A stretch of DNA of 64,000 nucleotides from Phaeobacter cretensis (lineage in GTDB: Bacteria > Pseudomonadota > Alphaproteobacteria > Rhodobacterales > Rhodobacteraceae), in contig NZ_JBKBEU010000001.1 in assembly GCF_047372505.1 (NCBI RefSeq), positions 2,294,001-2,358,000 on the forward strand, read 5' to 3'. Position 1 is the stretch's first letter. The number at the start of each line of letters is the position of its first letter. The position numbers and the translations under genes were made by a program. The notes beneath the pieces were generated by a model. It searched no databases. It was not told the origin of the DNA and saw only the letters and a program-made list of their open reading frames with translations. Positions 42,292 through 51,442 of the stretch are shown piece by piece.

Positions 42292-43305
42292 ATGCGTTCG
42301 AAATTTCGATCATCGATTATGATGACCCGAACTGTCTTTCTGGCAGGACTGATGGCTGTGGCTGCTCTAATTGCTCTGCCAATGGGTGGCGCAGGCTCTA
42401 CATCCGCGCGTGCCGAAGCGCCGCTGACGCTGGTGGCCACTACCGGCATGATTGCAGACGCTGCCCGACAGGTAGGCGGCGACGCCGTAAAGGTACGCGC
42501 TTTGATGGGGCCGGGCGTCGACCCGCACGCCTACCGTCAGACGCGGTCTGATATTGTTGCAATGACGCGCGCGGATCTTGTCCTCTGGCACGGCCTGTAC
42601 CTTGAGGCACAGATGGAAGAGTTCTTTCACGATCTCGCCCGCAAACGCACAGTTGTTGCCGTTGCCGAAGGGTTGTCCAAAGACAAGCTGCGCGGACATG
42701 ACGACTATGCTGATAAATTTGACCCCCACGTCTGGATGACCCCAGAACTGTGGAAAGATATGATCGAAGAGGTGCAAAAAGCTCTGACCGATGCACGGCC
42801 CGATCAGGCAGAGGTTTTTGCTGCCAATGCAGCGGCCCACCTGGCAGAGCTGGACCAGCTTATTGCATATGGCAACGGTATTCTTGCTAAAGTGCCTGCT
42901 GAAAATCGCGTACTCGTCACGGCGCATGATGCTTTTGGCTATTTTGGCCGTGACTTTGGGTTTGAAGTTCTAGGTATTCAGGGCATCTCCACCCAATCAG
43001 AGGCGGGGCTCAATCGTATCGGTGAGCTGGTCGATCTGCTGGTAGAACGTCAGATTTCCGCAGTATTTGTCGAAAGTTCGGTATCGGATCGTTCGATACG
43101 CGCGTTGATCGAAGGCGCTGCGGCGCAGGGCCATGAAGTTCGCATCGGTGGAGAGCTGTTCTCCGACGCGATGGGCGCGGATGGCACGTATGAGGGCACT
43201 TATGTTGGGATGCTTGATCACAATATGACGACCATCGCAGCAGCGCTTGGTGCTGAGGTGCCGCCAAAAGGTATGTCAGGTCGACTATCTGGTGTCGGGC
43301 TTTGA
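42292..43305 (+). CDS. sitA: Metal ABC transporter, periplasmic binding protein
   Basis: A 337-residue cluster A-I metal-binding protein. The N-terminal signal peptide ends near residue 41 (STSARA). The four metal ligands expected for manganese/zinc/iron are His79 (GVDPHAY), His146 (DPHVWMT), His212 (TAHDAF) and Asp292 (FSDAMG). The long His-rich loop of zinc-specific ZnuA is absent, and the Fur/Mur boxes fit manganese or iron. It is the first gene of a four-gene operon. AAAGGA precedes the ATG. Confidence 0.92.
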   Translation: MRSKFRSSIMMTRTVFLAGLMAVAALIALPMGGAGSTSARAEAPLTLVATTGMIADAARQVGGDAVKVRALMGPGVDPHAYRQTRSDIVAMTRADLVLWHGLYLEAQMEEFFHDLARKRTVVAVAEGLSKDKLRGHDDYADKFDPHVWMTPELWKDMIEEVQKALTDARPDQAEVFAANAAAHLAELDQLIAYGNGILAKVPAENRVLVTAHDAFGYFGRDFGFEVLGIQGISTQSEAGLNRIGELVDLLVERQISAVFVESSVSDRSIRALIEGAAAQGHEVRIGGELFSDAMGADGTYEGTYVGMLDHNMTTIAAALGAEVPPKGMSGRLSGVGL

Positions 43306-43319
43306 AAGGAACGGATGTA

Positions 43320-44165
43320 ATGTCTCTGGAACTTGCCAGTGAACATGGTGCGTCAGCGTCATCCATCGATGCTGACGAGGCTCTGGACCAATCGCCGCTG
43401 GCGATCCGGGGGCTGACTGTCACCTACGGCGAAAAACCCGCTGTCTTCTCGGTCGATATGACCGTGGAGCCGGGTAAGATGACTGCTATCATCGGGCCAA
43501 ACGGTGCAGGTAAGTCTACATTGCTGAAGGCCGCACTCGGCATTGTGCCGCCGGTTTCAGGATTGGTGCAGGTCTTTGGCAAACCATTGGACAGCCAGCG
43601 CGCCCGCATCGCCTACGTGCCGCAACGGGCTAGTGTTGATTGGGATTTTCCCACACGGGTGATCGATGTCGTGATGATGGGGCTTTATCGCGAACTTGGG
43701 CTTCTGGGCCGGATCAAAGGGCGTCACCGCACCGCTGCGCAGGATTGCCTTGATCGCGTAGGTATGGGTGATTTTGCTACCCGTCAGATTGGCCAGCTGT
43801 CAGGCGGCCAGCAGCAGCGGGTTTTTCTGGCACGAGCCTTGGCGCAAGCGGCAGACCTCTATCTGTTAGACGAACCTTTTGCAGGTGTGGATGCCGCGAC
43901 CGAGAAGGCGATTATCGGGGTACTGAAACAGTTGCGGGCAGATGGTAAGACCGTGGTTGTCGTGCATCATGATCTCGCCACCGTGCATGAGTACTTCGAC
44001 AATGTATTCCTGATCAATACCCGCAAAGTCGCCGAAGGCCCAGTGCAACAAGCCTTTACCGCTGAAACGTTGCAGCAAGCCTATGGTGGGCGTCTTGCGA
44101 CAGCTCAGATTGACCAATTGGCCACCGCACCCACGGCTGATCTTGTGCAGAGTGGAACGCACTGA
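43320..44165 (+). CDS. sitB: Metal ABC transporter, ATP-binding protein
   Basis: A 281-residue ABC ATPase for Mn/Fe/Zn uptake. Walker A GPNGAGKST, signature LSGGQQQR and Walker B YLLDEPF are intact, and the early LTVTYGEKPAV strand is typical of this family. I chose the ATG at 43320 with AAGGAACGG upstream. It is 14 bp after sitA, and its stop overlaps the start of the first permease (TGATG). Confidence 0.94.
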   Translation: MSLELASEHGASASSIDADEALDQSPLAIRGLTVTYGEKPAVFSVDMTVEPGKMTAIIGPNGAGKSTLLKAALGIVPPVSGLVQVFGKPLDSQRARIAYVPQRASVDWDFPTRVIDVVMMGLYRELGLLGRIKGRHRTAAQDCLDRVGMGDFATRQIGQLSGGQQQRVFLARALAQAADLYLLDEPFAGVDAATEKAIIGVLKQLRADGKTVVVVHHDLATVHEYFDNVFLINTRKVAEGPVQQAFTAETLQQAYGGRLATAQIDQLATAPTADLVQSGTH

Positions 44166-45370
44166 TGCTTCTGGACGCGCTGCTGTTGCAGATGGGGTAT
44201 AACGCCACGCTGGTGGCGATTGGGGCCACATTGCTTGGGGTCTCTGCAGGTATCACGGGTACATTCCTATTTCTGCGCAAGCGGGCACTGGTCAGTGATG
44301 CGATCAGCCACGCGACGCTGCCCGGAGTAGGCCTTGCCTTTCTGACTATGGTTGCTCTTGGTGGGGACGGCCGCAATCTGGCTGGTTTGCTGGCAGGGTC
44401 AGCGCTGTCTGCGGCCGCGGGTCTTTGGTGCCTCAACTGGTTAACCCGGCGTACGCGTCTGGCCGAAGATGCAGCGATTGGTGCTGTGCTGTCGGTATTT
44501 TTTGGCTTTGGCATCGTTCTTCTGACCGTGATCCAGACACTTGGCGTTGGCCGGCAGGCCGGACTCGAAGGGTTTTTGCTTGGCTCTACCGCTGGTATGC
44601 TTTGGAATGATGCACTGGTGATTGCAGGCGGTGGTGCGGCTACGTTGCTGTTGATCCTGTTGCTGCGGCGCCCGATGACTTTGGTGGCATTTGACCCGGA
44701 GTATGCTGCGGCACGGGGCATTTCTGTCTCCCGTATCGATATGATGATGATGTGTCTGGTGATGGCCGTCACCGTGGTCGGGCTAAAGATCGTAGGGCTG
44801 ATCCTGATCGTCGCTTTGCTGATTATCCCGGCCGTCACTGCTCGTTTCTGGACCGAGCGATCAGATCTGGTGGTTCTCCTCGCCGGTATGGCTGGTGGTC
44901 TATCGGCCTATCTTGGGGCAGCTGTGTCAGCTTCAGCGCCGAACCTGCCCACCGGCCCCATTATTGTCCTGATGAGCTTTGGTCTTTTTGCCTTGTCGCT
45001 GTTGTTCGCCCCTAATCGTGGCGTCTTGGCAGCCGTCCTGCGCCATCTGCGATTTCAGCGCCGGGTCCATCTGCGTCAGGGGCTTTTGGCGCTCGCTCAG
45101 GATCAGGTGATCTATGAGCCGCTGACCTTGCGGTTGTTGCGGCAACGCGGCCTGCTGCGCCCCGACGGAGTACCTACCGATAAGGGGCGCGCCCACGCTG
45201 CTAAGGCTTTGCTAAACGAACACCGTTGGGCATTGGTGCGCAGTGACCAGACACATGAGGCGGCAGCTGCGCTGTACGATGGGCTGCGCGAGATTGAGAC
45301 CGTTCTGACCGCTGACCAGATTTCCGATATCGACCGCCGCATTGCTGGCCCACGAGAGGTAACGCCATGA
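44165..45370 (+). CDS. sitC: Metal ABC transporter permease with fused DtxR/MntR-like C-terminal domain
   Basis: A 401-residue inner-membrane permease with about nine transmembrane segments (residues 1-285), including the family motif SDAISHATLPGVGLAF near residue 43. Residues about 290-400 form a cytoplasmic extension resembling the winged-helix and dimerisation parts of DtxR/MntR metal-dependent regulators (LRQRGLLRPDGVPTDKGR, then NEHRWALVR and a helical IETVLTADQISDI). Such fusions are known in some metal permeases and may sense intracellular metal. It overlaps the second permease by 4 bases. Confidence 0.9.
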   Translation: MLLDALLLQMGYNATLVAIGATLLGVSAGITGTFLFLRKRALVSDAISHATLPGVGLAFLTMVALGGDGRNLAGLLAGSALSAAAGLWCLNWLTRRTRLAEDAAIGAVLSVFFGFGIVLLTVIQTLGVGRQAGLEGFLLGSTAGMLWNDALVIAGGGAATLLLILLLRRPMTLVAFDPEYAAARGISVSRIDMMMMCLVMAVTVVGLKIVGLILIVALLIIPAVTARFWTERSDLVVLLAGMAGGLSAYLGAAVSASAPNLPTGPIIVLMSFGLFALSLLFAPNRGVLAAVLRHLRFQRRVHLRQGLLALAQDQVIYEPLTLRLLRQRGLLRPDGVPTDKGRAHAAKALLNEHRWALVRSDQTHEAAAALYDGLREIETVLTADQISDIDRRIAGPREVTP

Positions 45371-46296
45371 GCGGCGCCGAATTTGTCCCCCTTTCACTGA
45401 CGCCAATGCTTATCGGCATATTCGCCGCAGTAGCTTGCGCGCTGCCCGGAAATTTTCTGCTGTTGCGTCGGCAGGCTTTGATCGGCGATGCAATCAGCCA
45501 TGTTGTTCTACCGGGAATCGTTGTTGCCTTCCTTCTTACGGGATTGATCGCTGCGGGGCCGATGATGATCGGCGCGGCCGGTGCTGCAATCGTCGCTGTT
45601 GTCTTGATTGAACTGATCCGACGACTCGGTCGTATTGAACCTGGTGCGGCAATGGGCGTGGTCTTCACCACCATGTTTGCGGGAGGGGTTTTGTTGTTGG
45701 AGCAGACCGACACATCAACTGTCCACCTGGATGTCGAACATGCTCTGTACGGTAACCTCGAAAGTCTGATCTGGCTGGACGCCACTGGCTGGGGATCGCT
45801 CATCGATCCCGAGGCGCTGAGCTATCTTCCAACAGAGCTGTCGCGTATGGCGTTGACGCTGGTCGGCGTTACCTTGTTCATCGCGTTGTTCTGGCGCTCG
45901 CTCAAGATCTCCACCTTTGACGAAGGTTTCGCTCGTACTTTGGGGATCCGCACAAGTTTGCTGGGGTTGGGGTTGGTCATTACGGCTGCGATTGCTGCGG
46001 TTGCCGCCTTTGATGCGGTCGGGTCAATTATCGTGATCGCGATGTTCATCTGCCCGCCGGCAGCAGCGCGAATGATGTCCAATCGATTGGAAGGACAAAT
46101 CGGCTGGAGCGTTGTCTTCGCCGTGGTTTCTGCGATTTTCGGCTATGTGATGGCTGGGTATGGCCCGCTCTGGCTTGGTGGATCTGATGCAGTCAGCGCA
46201 GCAGGTATGATCGCGACTGTTTCGGGGCTATTGCTTGCCATCGCCGCGCGGTTTGGCCCCTGTCGGCACCGCGCCGGTGCTCCGGTCGGCAGCTAA
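45367..46296 (+). CDS. sitD: Metal ABC transporter permease (second)
   Basis: A 309-residue permease of the same family as the preceding gene, with about eight to nine transmembrane segments and the GDAISHVVLPGIVVAF motif near residue 38. Unlike sitC it has no regulatory extension. Together the two permeases form the heterodimeric channel. The start overlaps the sitC stop (ATGA). Confidence 0.93.
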   Translation: MSGAEFVPLSLTPMLIGIFAAVACALPGNFLLLRRQALIGDAISHVVLPGIVVAFLLTGLIAAGPMMIGAAGAAIVAVVLIELIRRLGRIEPGAAMGVVFTTMFAGGVLLLEQTDTSTVHLDVEHALYGNLESLIWLDATGWGSLIDPEALSYLPTELSRMALTLVGVTLFIALFWRSLKISTFDEGFARTLGIRTSLLGLGLVITAAIAAVAAFDAVGSIIVIAMFICPPAAARMMSNRLEGQIGWSVVFAVVSAIFGYVMAGYGPLWLGGSDAVSAAGMIATVSGLLLAIAARFGPCRHRAGAPVGS

Positions 46297-46374
46297 CCTT
46301 CAACATGATGATACGGTCCAACCGCTCTGATTGCGGCTAGAAGAATCGCGGTATGCCATGCTAAATATAGCGGC

Positions 46375-48330
46375 ATGGCATATGCAGACCCCCAAATCAG
46401 CGACACATCCCAACCGATCATTCGGCAGCTAGACGATAGCGCGATCAACCGAATTGCGGCGGGCGAGGTTGTGGAACGCCCGGCCTCAGCGGTTAAGGAA
46501 CTGGTCGAAAACGCTATTGATGCTGGGGCTGCGCGTATCACTGTCGACATCGCGGATGGTGGCAAGACGTTGATCCGTGTGACAGATGATGGCTGCGGCA
46601 TGTCGCCTACAGATCTGCCACTGGCGCTGTCCCGTCACGCGACCTCCAAGATTGATGGCTCAGACCTTCTGAATATCAACACCTTCGGATTTCGAGGCGA
46701 GGCACTGCCTTCTTTGGGCGCCGTTGGGCGGCTAAGCATCACCAGTCGGGCTCAGGGGCAAGATGCGGCACAAATTCGCGTGGCCGGCGGAACGATAGAT
46801 CCGGTGAAACCGGCGGCCTTGCGGGCCGGAACAGTGGTTGAGCTGCGCGATTTGTTTTATGCTACGCCAGCCCGGCTGAAGTTTATGCGCAGTGATCGCG
46901 CAGAAACCCAAGCCATTGGTGATGTGATCAAGCGGTTGGCGATGGCAGAACCTTCGGTGGGTTTTACATTGCGTGATGTCTCCGGCGGCGGCGAAGGGCG
47001 CGTGACCTTTCGCGCTGATCCGCTAACAGGTGATCTGTTTGATGCGCTGCATGGACGTTTGGCGACAGTCCTGGGGCGCGAGTTTGCTGAAAACGCCCTG
47101 AAAATCGATGCCACCCGTGATGGTGTGCGGCTCTTTGGATATGCAGCATTGCCGACCTATTCGCGGGGGGCGGCAGTGGCGCAATTCCTGTTCGTGAATA
47201 CCCGGCCAGTCAAAGACAAAATGCTGACTGGTGCGCTGAGGGCAGCCTATTTCGACTTTCTCAGTCGGGATAGGCATCCTGCAGCTGCCCTCTTTCTCGA
47301 TTGTGATCCGACACTGGTAGACGTGAATGTACACCCGGCAAAATCTGAGGTCCGCTTCCGTGATCCCGGTATTGCACGCGGGCTGATCGTCTCATCGCTT
47401 CGCCATGCTCTAGCTGAGGCAGGCCACCGTGCCTCAACCACCGTCGCTGGTGCTACCTTGGGAGCAATGCGTCCTGAGACAATGGCTGCGCAGCCAGATG
47501 CACACGGCGCGCCTCGGGTTTACCAGATGGATCGCCCGTCCATGGGCGCGCGAAATCTCTCATATGGGGCGCAAGCTCCGGCGCAGTCACAGGGCGTCGA
47601 TGCTGATGTGCCACCCGCACCGGGTTTTGCCGAAATGGCGACAGCATATAGTGGCCGGGTTATGGATGCGCCGACATCGCCCTCTGCGACATCGGCAACG
47701 ACAGACACCGAGAGTGGGCTGTCTGATGCGTCAGGCCCCCAAGCGGAGGAATTACCACTGGGAGCTGCGCGCGGGCAGGTACATGAGAATTACATCATCG
47801 CCCAGACCCGAGACGGCATGGTGATCGTCGACCAACATGCGGCCCACGAGCGGTTGGTGTATGAAAAACTGAAACATCAGATGGCGGAGACTGGTGTTGC
47901 TGCGCAGGCGTTGCTCATTCCCGATATCGTCGAGCTGAGCCAAGGTGACTGTGCCCGTATCCTGGCTGTCGCGGATGAACTGAACCGTTTCGGTTTGGGA
48001 ATAGAAGCCTTTGGCGGCGGAGCTATCGCCGTGCGTGAAACGCCGGCGATACTCGGAACTGTGAACGCCGAAGCAATGGTGCGAGATATTCTGGACGAGC
48101 TGGATGATCAGGGGGAAAGCCAACTGGTCCAGGCCAAGATCGAAGCCATTCTTAGTCGTGTGGCTTGCCACGGATCTATCCGGTCTGGCCGTTGGATGCG
48201 TGGGGAGGAAATGAATGCACTTCTACGTGAGATGGAAGCGACGCCGCATTCCGGCCAATGTAACCATGGCCGCCCCACCTATGTTGAATTGAAGCTGGCG
48301 GATATTGAACGTTTGTTCGGGCGTACCTGA
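46375..48330 (+). CDS. mutL: DNA mismatch repair protein MutL
   Basis: A 651-residue MutL. The N-terminal GHKL ATPase has AINRIAAGEVVERPASA near residue 24, DDGCGM, and FGFRGEALPS near 103. A linker of about 100 residues (about 370-460) joins it to the C-terminal dimerisation domain. That domain holds DQHAAHERLVYE, an exact match to the endonuclease motif DQHA(X)2E(X)4E, plus ACHGSIRSG and CNHGRP. So this is an endonuclease-type MutL, expected in lineages without MutH. The ribosome site is weak. Its stop overlaps the rmuC start. Confidence 0.97.
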   Translation: MAYADPQISDTSQPIIRQLDDSAINRIAAGEVVERPASAVKELVENAIDAGAARITVDIADGGKTLIRVTDDGCGMSPTDLPLALSRHATSKIDGSDLLNINTFGFRGEALPSLGAVGRLSITSRAQGQDAAQIRVAGGTIDPVKPAALRAGTVVELRDLFYATPARLKFMRSDRAETQAIGDVIKRLAMAEPSVGFTLRDVSGGGEGRVTFRADPLTGDLFDALHGRLATVLGREFAENALKIDATRDGVRLFGYAALPTYSRGAAVAQFLFVNTRPVKDKMLTGALRAAYFDFLSRDRHPAAALFLDCDPTLVDVNVHPAKSEVRFRDPGIARGLIVSSLRHALAEAGHRASTTVAGATLGAMRPETMAAQPDAHGAPRVYQMDRPSMGARNLSYGAQAPAQSQGVDADVPPAPGFAEMATAYSGRVMDAPTSPSATSATTDTESGLSDASGPQAEELPLGAARGQVHENYIIAQTRDGMVIVDQHAAHERLVYEKLKHQMAETGVAAQALLIPDIVELSQGDCARILAVADELNRFGLGIEAFGGGAIAVRETPAILGTVNAEAMVRDILDELDDQGESQLVQAKIEAILSRVACHGSIRSGRWMRGEEMNALLREMEATPHSGQCNHGRPTYVELKLADIERLFGRT

Positions 48331-49559
48331 TGCAGCAGTTCTTCATCTTTCTGGCAACTGCAGAGCCGCAAACTTTGTTGTTGCTGGGCTTGGGCGCACT
48401 TGTGTTTCTGCTGGTCCTTGTGATGTTGCGGGCCAATGCGCGCGCCGCAGAAAGCATGGCCCCAATAGCGCAACAGATGGCCCATATGGGACAAAGCCTG
48501 CAGCAATTGCGGGGTGGTTTGCAGCATGTATCGGATGCACAGGCCAATGCGCAGGTGCAAATGATTCAAACCGTCGAAACGCGTCTCGGAGCGGTGCAGC
48601 AACAGGTCAATGACCGCCTTTCCGATAACGCGCTGCGACAGGCGCGCGCGCTGGCCGATATGCAGGAACGCCTGCAAGAGAGCCTGCACGGATCAACCAA
48701 GCGTACCGTGACCTCGCTTACCCAGCTGCAGGAACGGCTTGCCGTGATCGACAAGGCGCAGGACAATATCACCAAACTCTCAGGTGACGTTCTGGGGTTG
48801 CAGGATATCTTGGCAAACAAGCAGACGCGCGGTGCTTTTGGCGAAATCCAACTGAACGATATTGTCTCAAAGGCACTGCCAGCCGACAGCTATGCCTTCC
48901 AGCACACGCTGAGCAACGGCAAACGCGCGGACTGTCTGATTCATCTGCCAAACCCACCCGGCCCGATTGTGATCGATAGTAAATTCCCACTGGAACCTTA
49001 CGAAGCACTGCGCAGCGCAGAAACCCCAGAGCAGCGCGCGAGTGCGGCTCGGCAGCTAAAGGCCGCGTTGCGCGGTCATATTCGTGCGATTTCCGAAAAA
49101 TACATTCTTGATGGCGAAACCGCCGACGGGGCGCTGATGTTCTTGCCGTCTGAGGCTGTCTACGCCGAGCTGCACGCTAATTTCTCCGACATCGTGCGTG
49201 AAGGCTTCTCGGCAAAGGTCTGGATCGTCTCGCCGACCACCTGCATGGCGACGCTGAACACGATGCGCGCGATCCTGAAAGATGCGCGAATGCGCGAACA
49301 AGCAGGGGCGATCCGTAGTGAGCTGGGCCTACTGCACAAAGACGTTGAACGGCTGGGCGAAAGGGTAGGAAATCTGGATCGCCATTTCGGTATGGCGGCC
49401 AAGGATATCGCGGATATCAAGATCAGCGCAGACAAAGCTGGTCGGCGCGCACAGCGCCTGGACAATTTCGACTTTGAAGAAATCGCCACGCCTGCCGCTG
49501 AAATTGCTCAACCGGTGGATCCGGCCAATGTTGTACCTTTGGGGCGATCTGAAACCTAA
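48330..49559 (+). CDS. rmuC: DNA recombination protein RmuC
   Basis: A 409-residue RmuC: an N-terminal transmembrane segment (about 8-32), a long coiled coil (about 35-170, rich in Q/A/E heptads), and the RmuC nuclease-like core (about 180-370) with KRADCLIHLPNPPGPIVIDSKFPLEPY and KYILDGETADGALMFLPSEAVYAEL. RmuC limits inversions and rearrangements at inverted repeats in E. coli. It is coupled by TGATG to mutL and by TAATG to the cyclase gene. Confidence 0.95.
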   Translation: MQQFFIFLATAEPQTLLLLGLGALVFLLVLVMLRANARAAESMAPIAQQMAHMGQSLQQLRGGLQHVSDAQANAQVQMIQTVETRLGAVQQQVNDRLSDNALRQARALADMQERLQESLHGSTKRTVTSLTQLQERLAVIDKAQDNITKLSGDVLGLQDILANKQTRGAFGEIQLNDIVSKALPADSYAFQHTLSNGKRADCLIHLPNPPGPIVIDSKFPLEPYEALRSAETPEQRASAARQLKAALRGHIRAISEKYILDGETADGALMFLPSEAVYAELHANFSDIVREGFSAKVWIVSPTTCMATLNTMRAILKDARMREQAGAIRSELGLLHKDVERLGERVGNLDRHFGMAAKDIADIKISADKAGRRAQRLDNFDFEEIATPAAEIAQPVDPANVVPLGRSET

Positions 49560-50860
49560 TGCCAGAAACCGCGACGACTCCGCTGCTAGACAACGCCTAT
49601 ATCGCAGCAGAACGGCTGGTCTCGATCCTCAGAATTGCGGTGACGCTGGGCCTGCTCGCCGTATTTGTTGTGACCGTGGCGGGTGTGGATTTCAGCTCGC
49701 TGGAACCGTTTCTACATCGTCAGCTGTTGTTTGCGATCCTGACCATGTTTGCTTATCTGATATTGGGTATCGTGACGTTTGCAGCCACGACATGGGGTGG
49801 CTTCAAACCCTGGATGTCGTGGATCAGCGTGACGGCGGATTGCGCGTTCTTGCTCTTCAATGTTTGGTTCAGCCTGCAGAATAGCAGTTACCCAGGCGCG
49901 GTTGCACTGTTGTTGCCGCCTGCATGGTTGGTGCCTTTGGTGCTGGCTTATGGGGTGATGCGTATGGACCCACGCCTGCAGCTCTACACAACTGTGGTAC
50001 TGAGCAGTGGGTTGGGGGTGCTAATATTCGGACCAAGCGATGCATTCGACACGGGGCGACTTGGTCAATTTCAAACCGTTATTGACGGTCCGGCGAATGT
50101 CATGAAATTGACCATGATCCTGCTTTCTGGCTTGGTCATGGTTCTCGCGGCGGCCCGGATGCGGCGCTTGTTCAACCGGGAGCTCGAAGCCGCCGACGCG
50201 CGCGCGAATCTGATACGCTACTTGCCGGCGCAAGTCGCTGATCAACTGGCTGACGGCGGTTTGGCAGCGCTTCAACAGGGGCAACGCCAGCCTATGGCGG
50301 TGATGTTTGTCGACATCCGCGGCTTTACTGAATGGTCGGAGTCACGTGATCCAAAAGAGGTGGGTGATTTCATCACAGCATTCAGAAACGAGGTTGAACT
50401 CAGCGCGGCTAATTATGACGGTATGATCGACAAATACATGGGCGACGCGGCGATGTTGTTGTTCGATGATACGCCGGTTGAATACGGCGGACGTAATGGC
50501 GCAGCTCGGGCGCTGGCTTGCGCAACTGCGTTGAGCGAGGCGATACATCGCTGGTCAGATTGGCGTATCGCTGCGGGAGAGCCCGTAGTTGAGATCGGCA
50601 TTGGGGTTCATGCTGGCGAAGTTTTTGCAGGCGTCGTCGGCAACGCAGCCCGGTTAGAGTATTCGGTCTTCGGGGATGCGGTGAATACAGCCTCTCGATT
50701 GGAACAACACAGCAAAACGGTTCCGCAAACCATTATCGCCTCGGCTGTCACGTTGCAGACGGCAGGTGTCGAACCTGAGCGCCAGCGCTGGGTTGCCCTG
50801 CCATCGGTGACCTTGCGCGGGCGCAGCACGGTGATCGAGATTTATGCCAAGGAAGGCTGA
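49559..50860 (+). CDS. Membrane-bound class III adenylate cyclase
   Basis: A 433-residue nucleotidyl cyclase. About five to six hydrophobic segments (residues 22-200) are followed by a catalytic domain (about 240-425). Metal aspartates Asp252 (FVDIRGFTEW) and Asp296 (YMGDAA), adenine-selecting Lys292 and Asp373, and transition-state Asn376 and Arg380 (GDAVNTASRLE) are all present. So it should be an active ATP cyclase rather than a guanylate cyclase. No separate sensor domain is visible; the membrane part may sense. It starts inside the rmuC stop (TAATG). Confidence 0.92.
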   Translation: MPETATTPLLDNAYIAAERLVSILRIAVTLGLLAVFVVTVAGVDFSSLEPFLHRQLLFAILTMFAYLILGIVTFAATTWGGFKPWMSWISVTADCAFLLFNVWFSLQNSSYPGAVALLLPPAWLVPLVLAYGVMRMDPRLQLYTTVVLSSGLGVLIFGPSDAFDTGRLGQFQTVIDGPANVMKLTMILLSGLVMVLAAARMRRLFNRELEAADARANLIRYLPAQVADQLADGGLAALQQGQRQPMAVMFVDIRGFTEWSESRDPKEVGDFITAFRNEVELSAANYDGMIDKYMGDAAMLLFDDTPVEYGGRNGAARALACATALSEAIHRWSDWRIAAGEPVVEIGIGVHAGEVFAGVVGNAARLEYSVFGDAVNTASRLEQHSKTVPQTIIASAVTLQTAGVEPERQRWVALPSVTLRGRSTVIEIYAKEG

Positions 50861-50986
50861 ACTCGGGGCTCTCCGCTATATGCGATCTTAACGACACTCG
50901 CTTCGCTATTTGCCTCAGATCAAGGACAGCTACGTCATGCTGTTATTTGGTTCGCTACATCGCGCGGACAGCAAAGGAGACTAACC

Positions 50987-51292
50987 ATGCTTGAGATTAG
51001 TGCGGTTAAGGTAGCGCAAGTGGCTATGATGGCGCATGAATTGACCCGTGCAGAGGGGGAACTGCGGGCCTCTATCGACAGCATGGGACAGGACGAGCAG
51101 GCAGAGCTGGTGGCGATCATGTGGATTGGTCGCGACAGTTTCGATGTCAGCGATTGGACCGAAGCCATGGCAACCGCCCGGCAGGAAGCCAACACGCCAA
51201 CAGCCGATTACCTGATCGGAACGCCACATTTGGCTGACAATCTAGAGACTGGTTTGGATGCTTTGGGGACAGATGTGCAAGCTGTCGCATAG
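50987..51292 (+). CDS. DUF3775 domain-containing protein
   Basis: A 101-residue acidic protein matching DUF3775. The pattern VKVAQVAMMAHEL near residue 7, MWIGRDSFDVSDWTEAMATA near 45-64 and the conserved PTADYLIGTPHLADNLETGL near 70-90 are present. Function unknown. It stands alone after the cyclase, with 126 bp between; AAGGAG precedes the ATG. Confidence 0.82.
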   Translation: MLEISAVKVAQVAMMAHELTRAEGELRASIDSMGQDEQAELVAIMWIGRDSFDVSDWTEAMATARQEANTPTADYLIGTPHLADNLETGLDALGTDVQAVA

Positions 51293-51384
51293 GGCGTAAT
51301 CGGTCGCTGAGAAACTGGAATACGGCTCTAACATGGAGTTTTGGCAGTAATTTTTCTAATACCTACCCTGAAGCGGTAAGTAAT

Positions 51385-51412
51385 AAAGGGCGCCGACCAA
51401 CGACGCCCCTTC
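51385..51412. terminator. Candidate terminator between DUF3775 and saccharopine genes
   Basis: AAGGGCG and CGCCCCTT arms (with one bulged C) pair further inside through CG pairs. The hairpin sits in a T/A-rich context on both sides and suits the convergent ends. Confidence 0.65.
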
Positions 51413-51442
51413 TGTTTATGAGATCAACCAAGTGTCGATCGT

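Noticed and set aside
42292..46296. Zinc-specific ZnuABC identity
   Set aside because: The binding protein lacks the His-rich loop, the operon has two permeases, and the boxes are of Fur/Mur form. Manganese or iron fits better, though zinc is not excluded.
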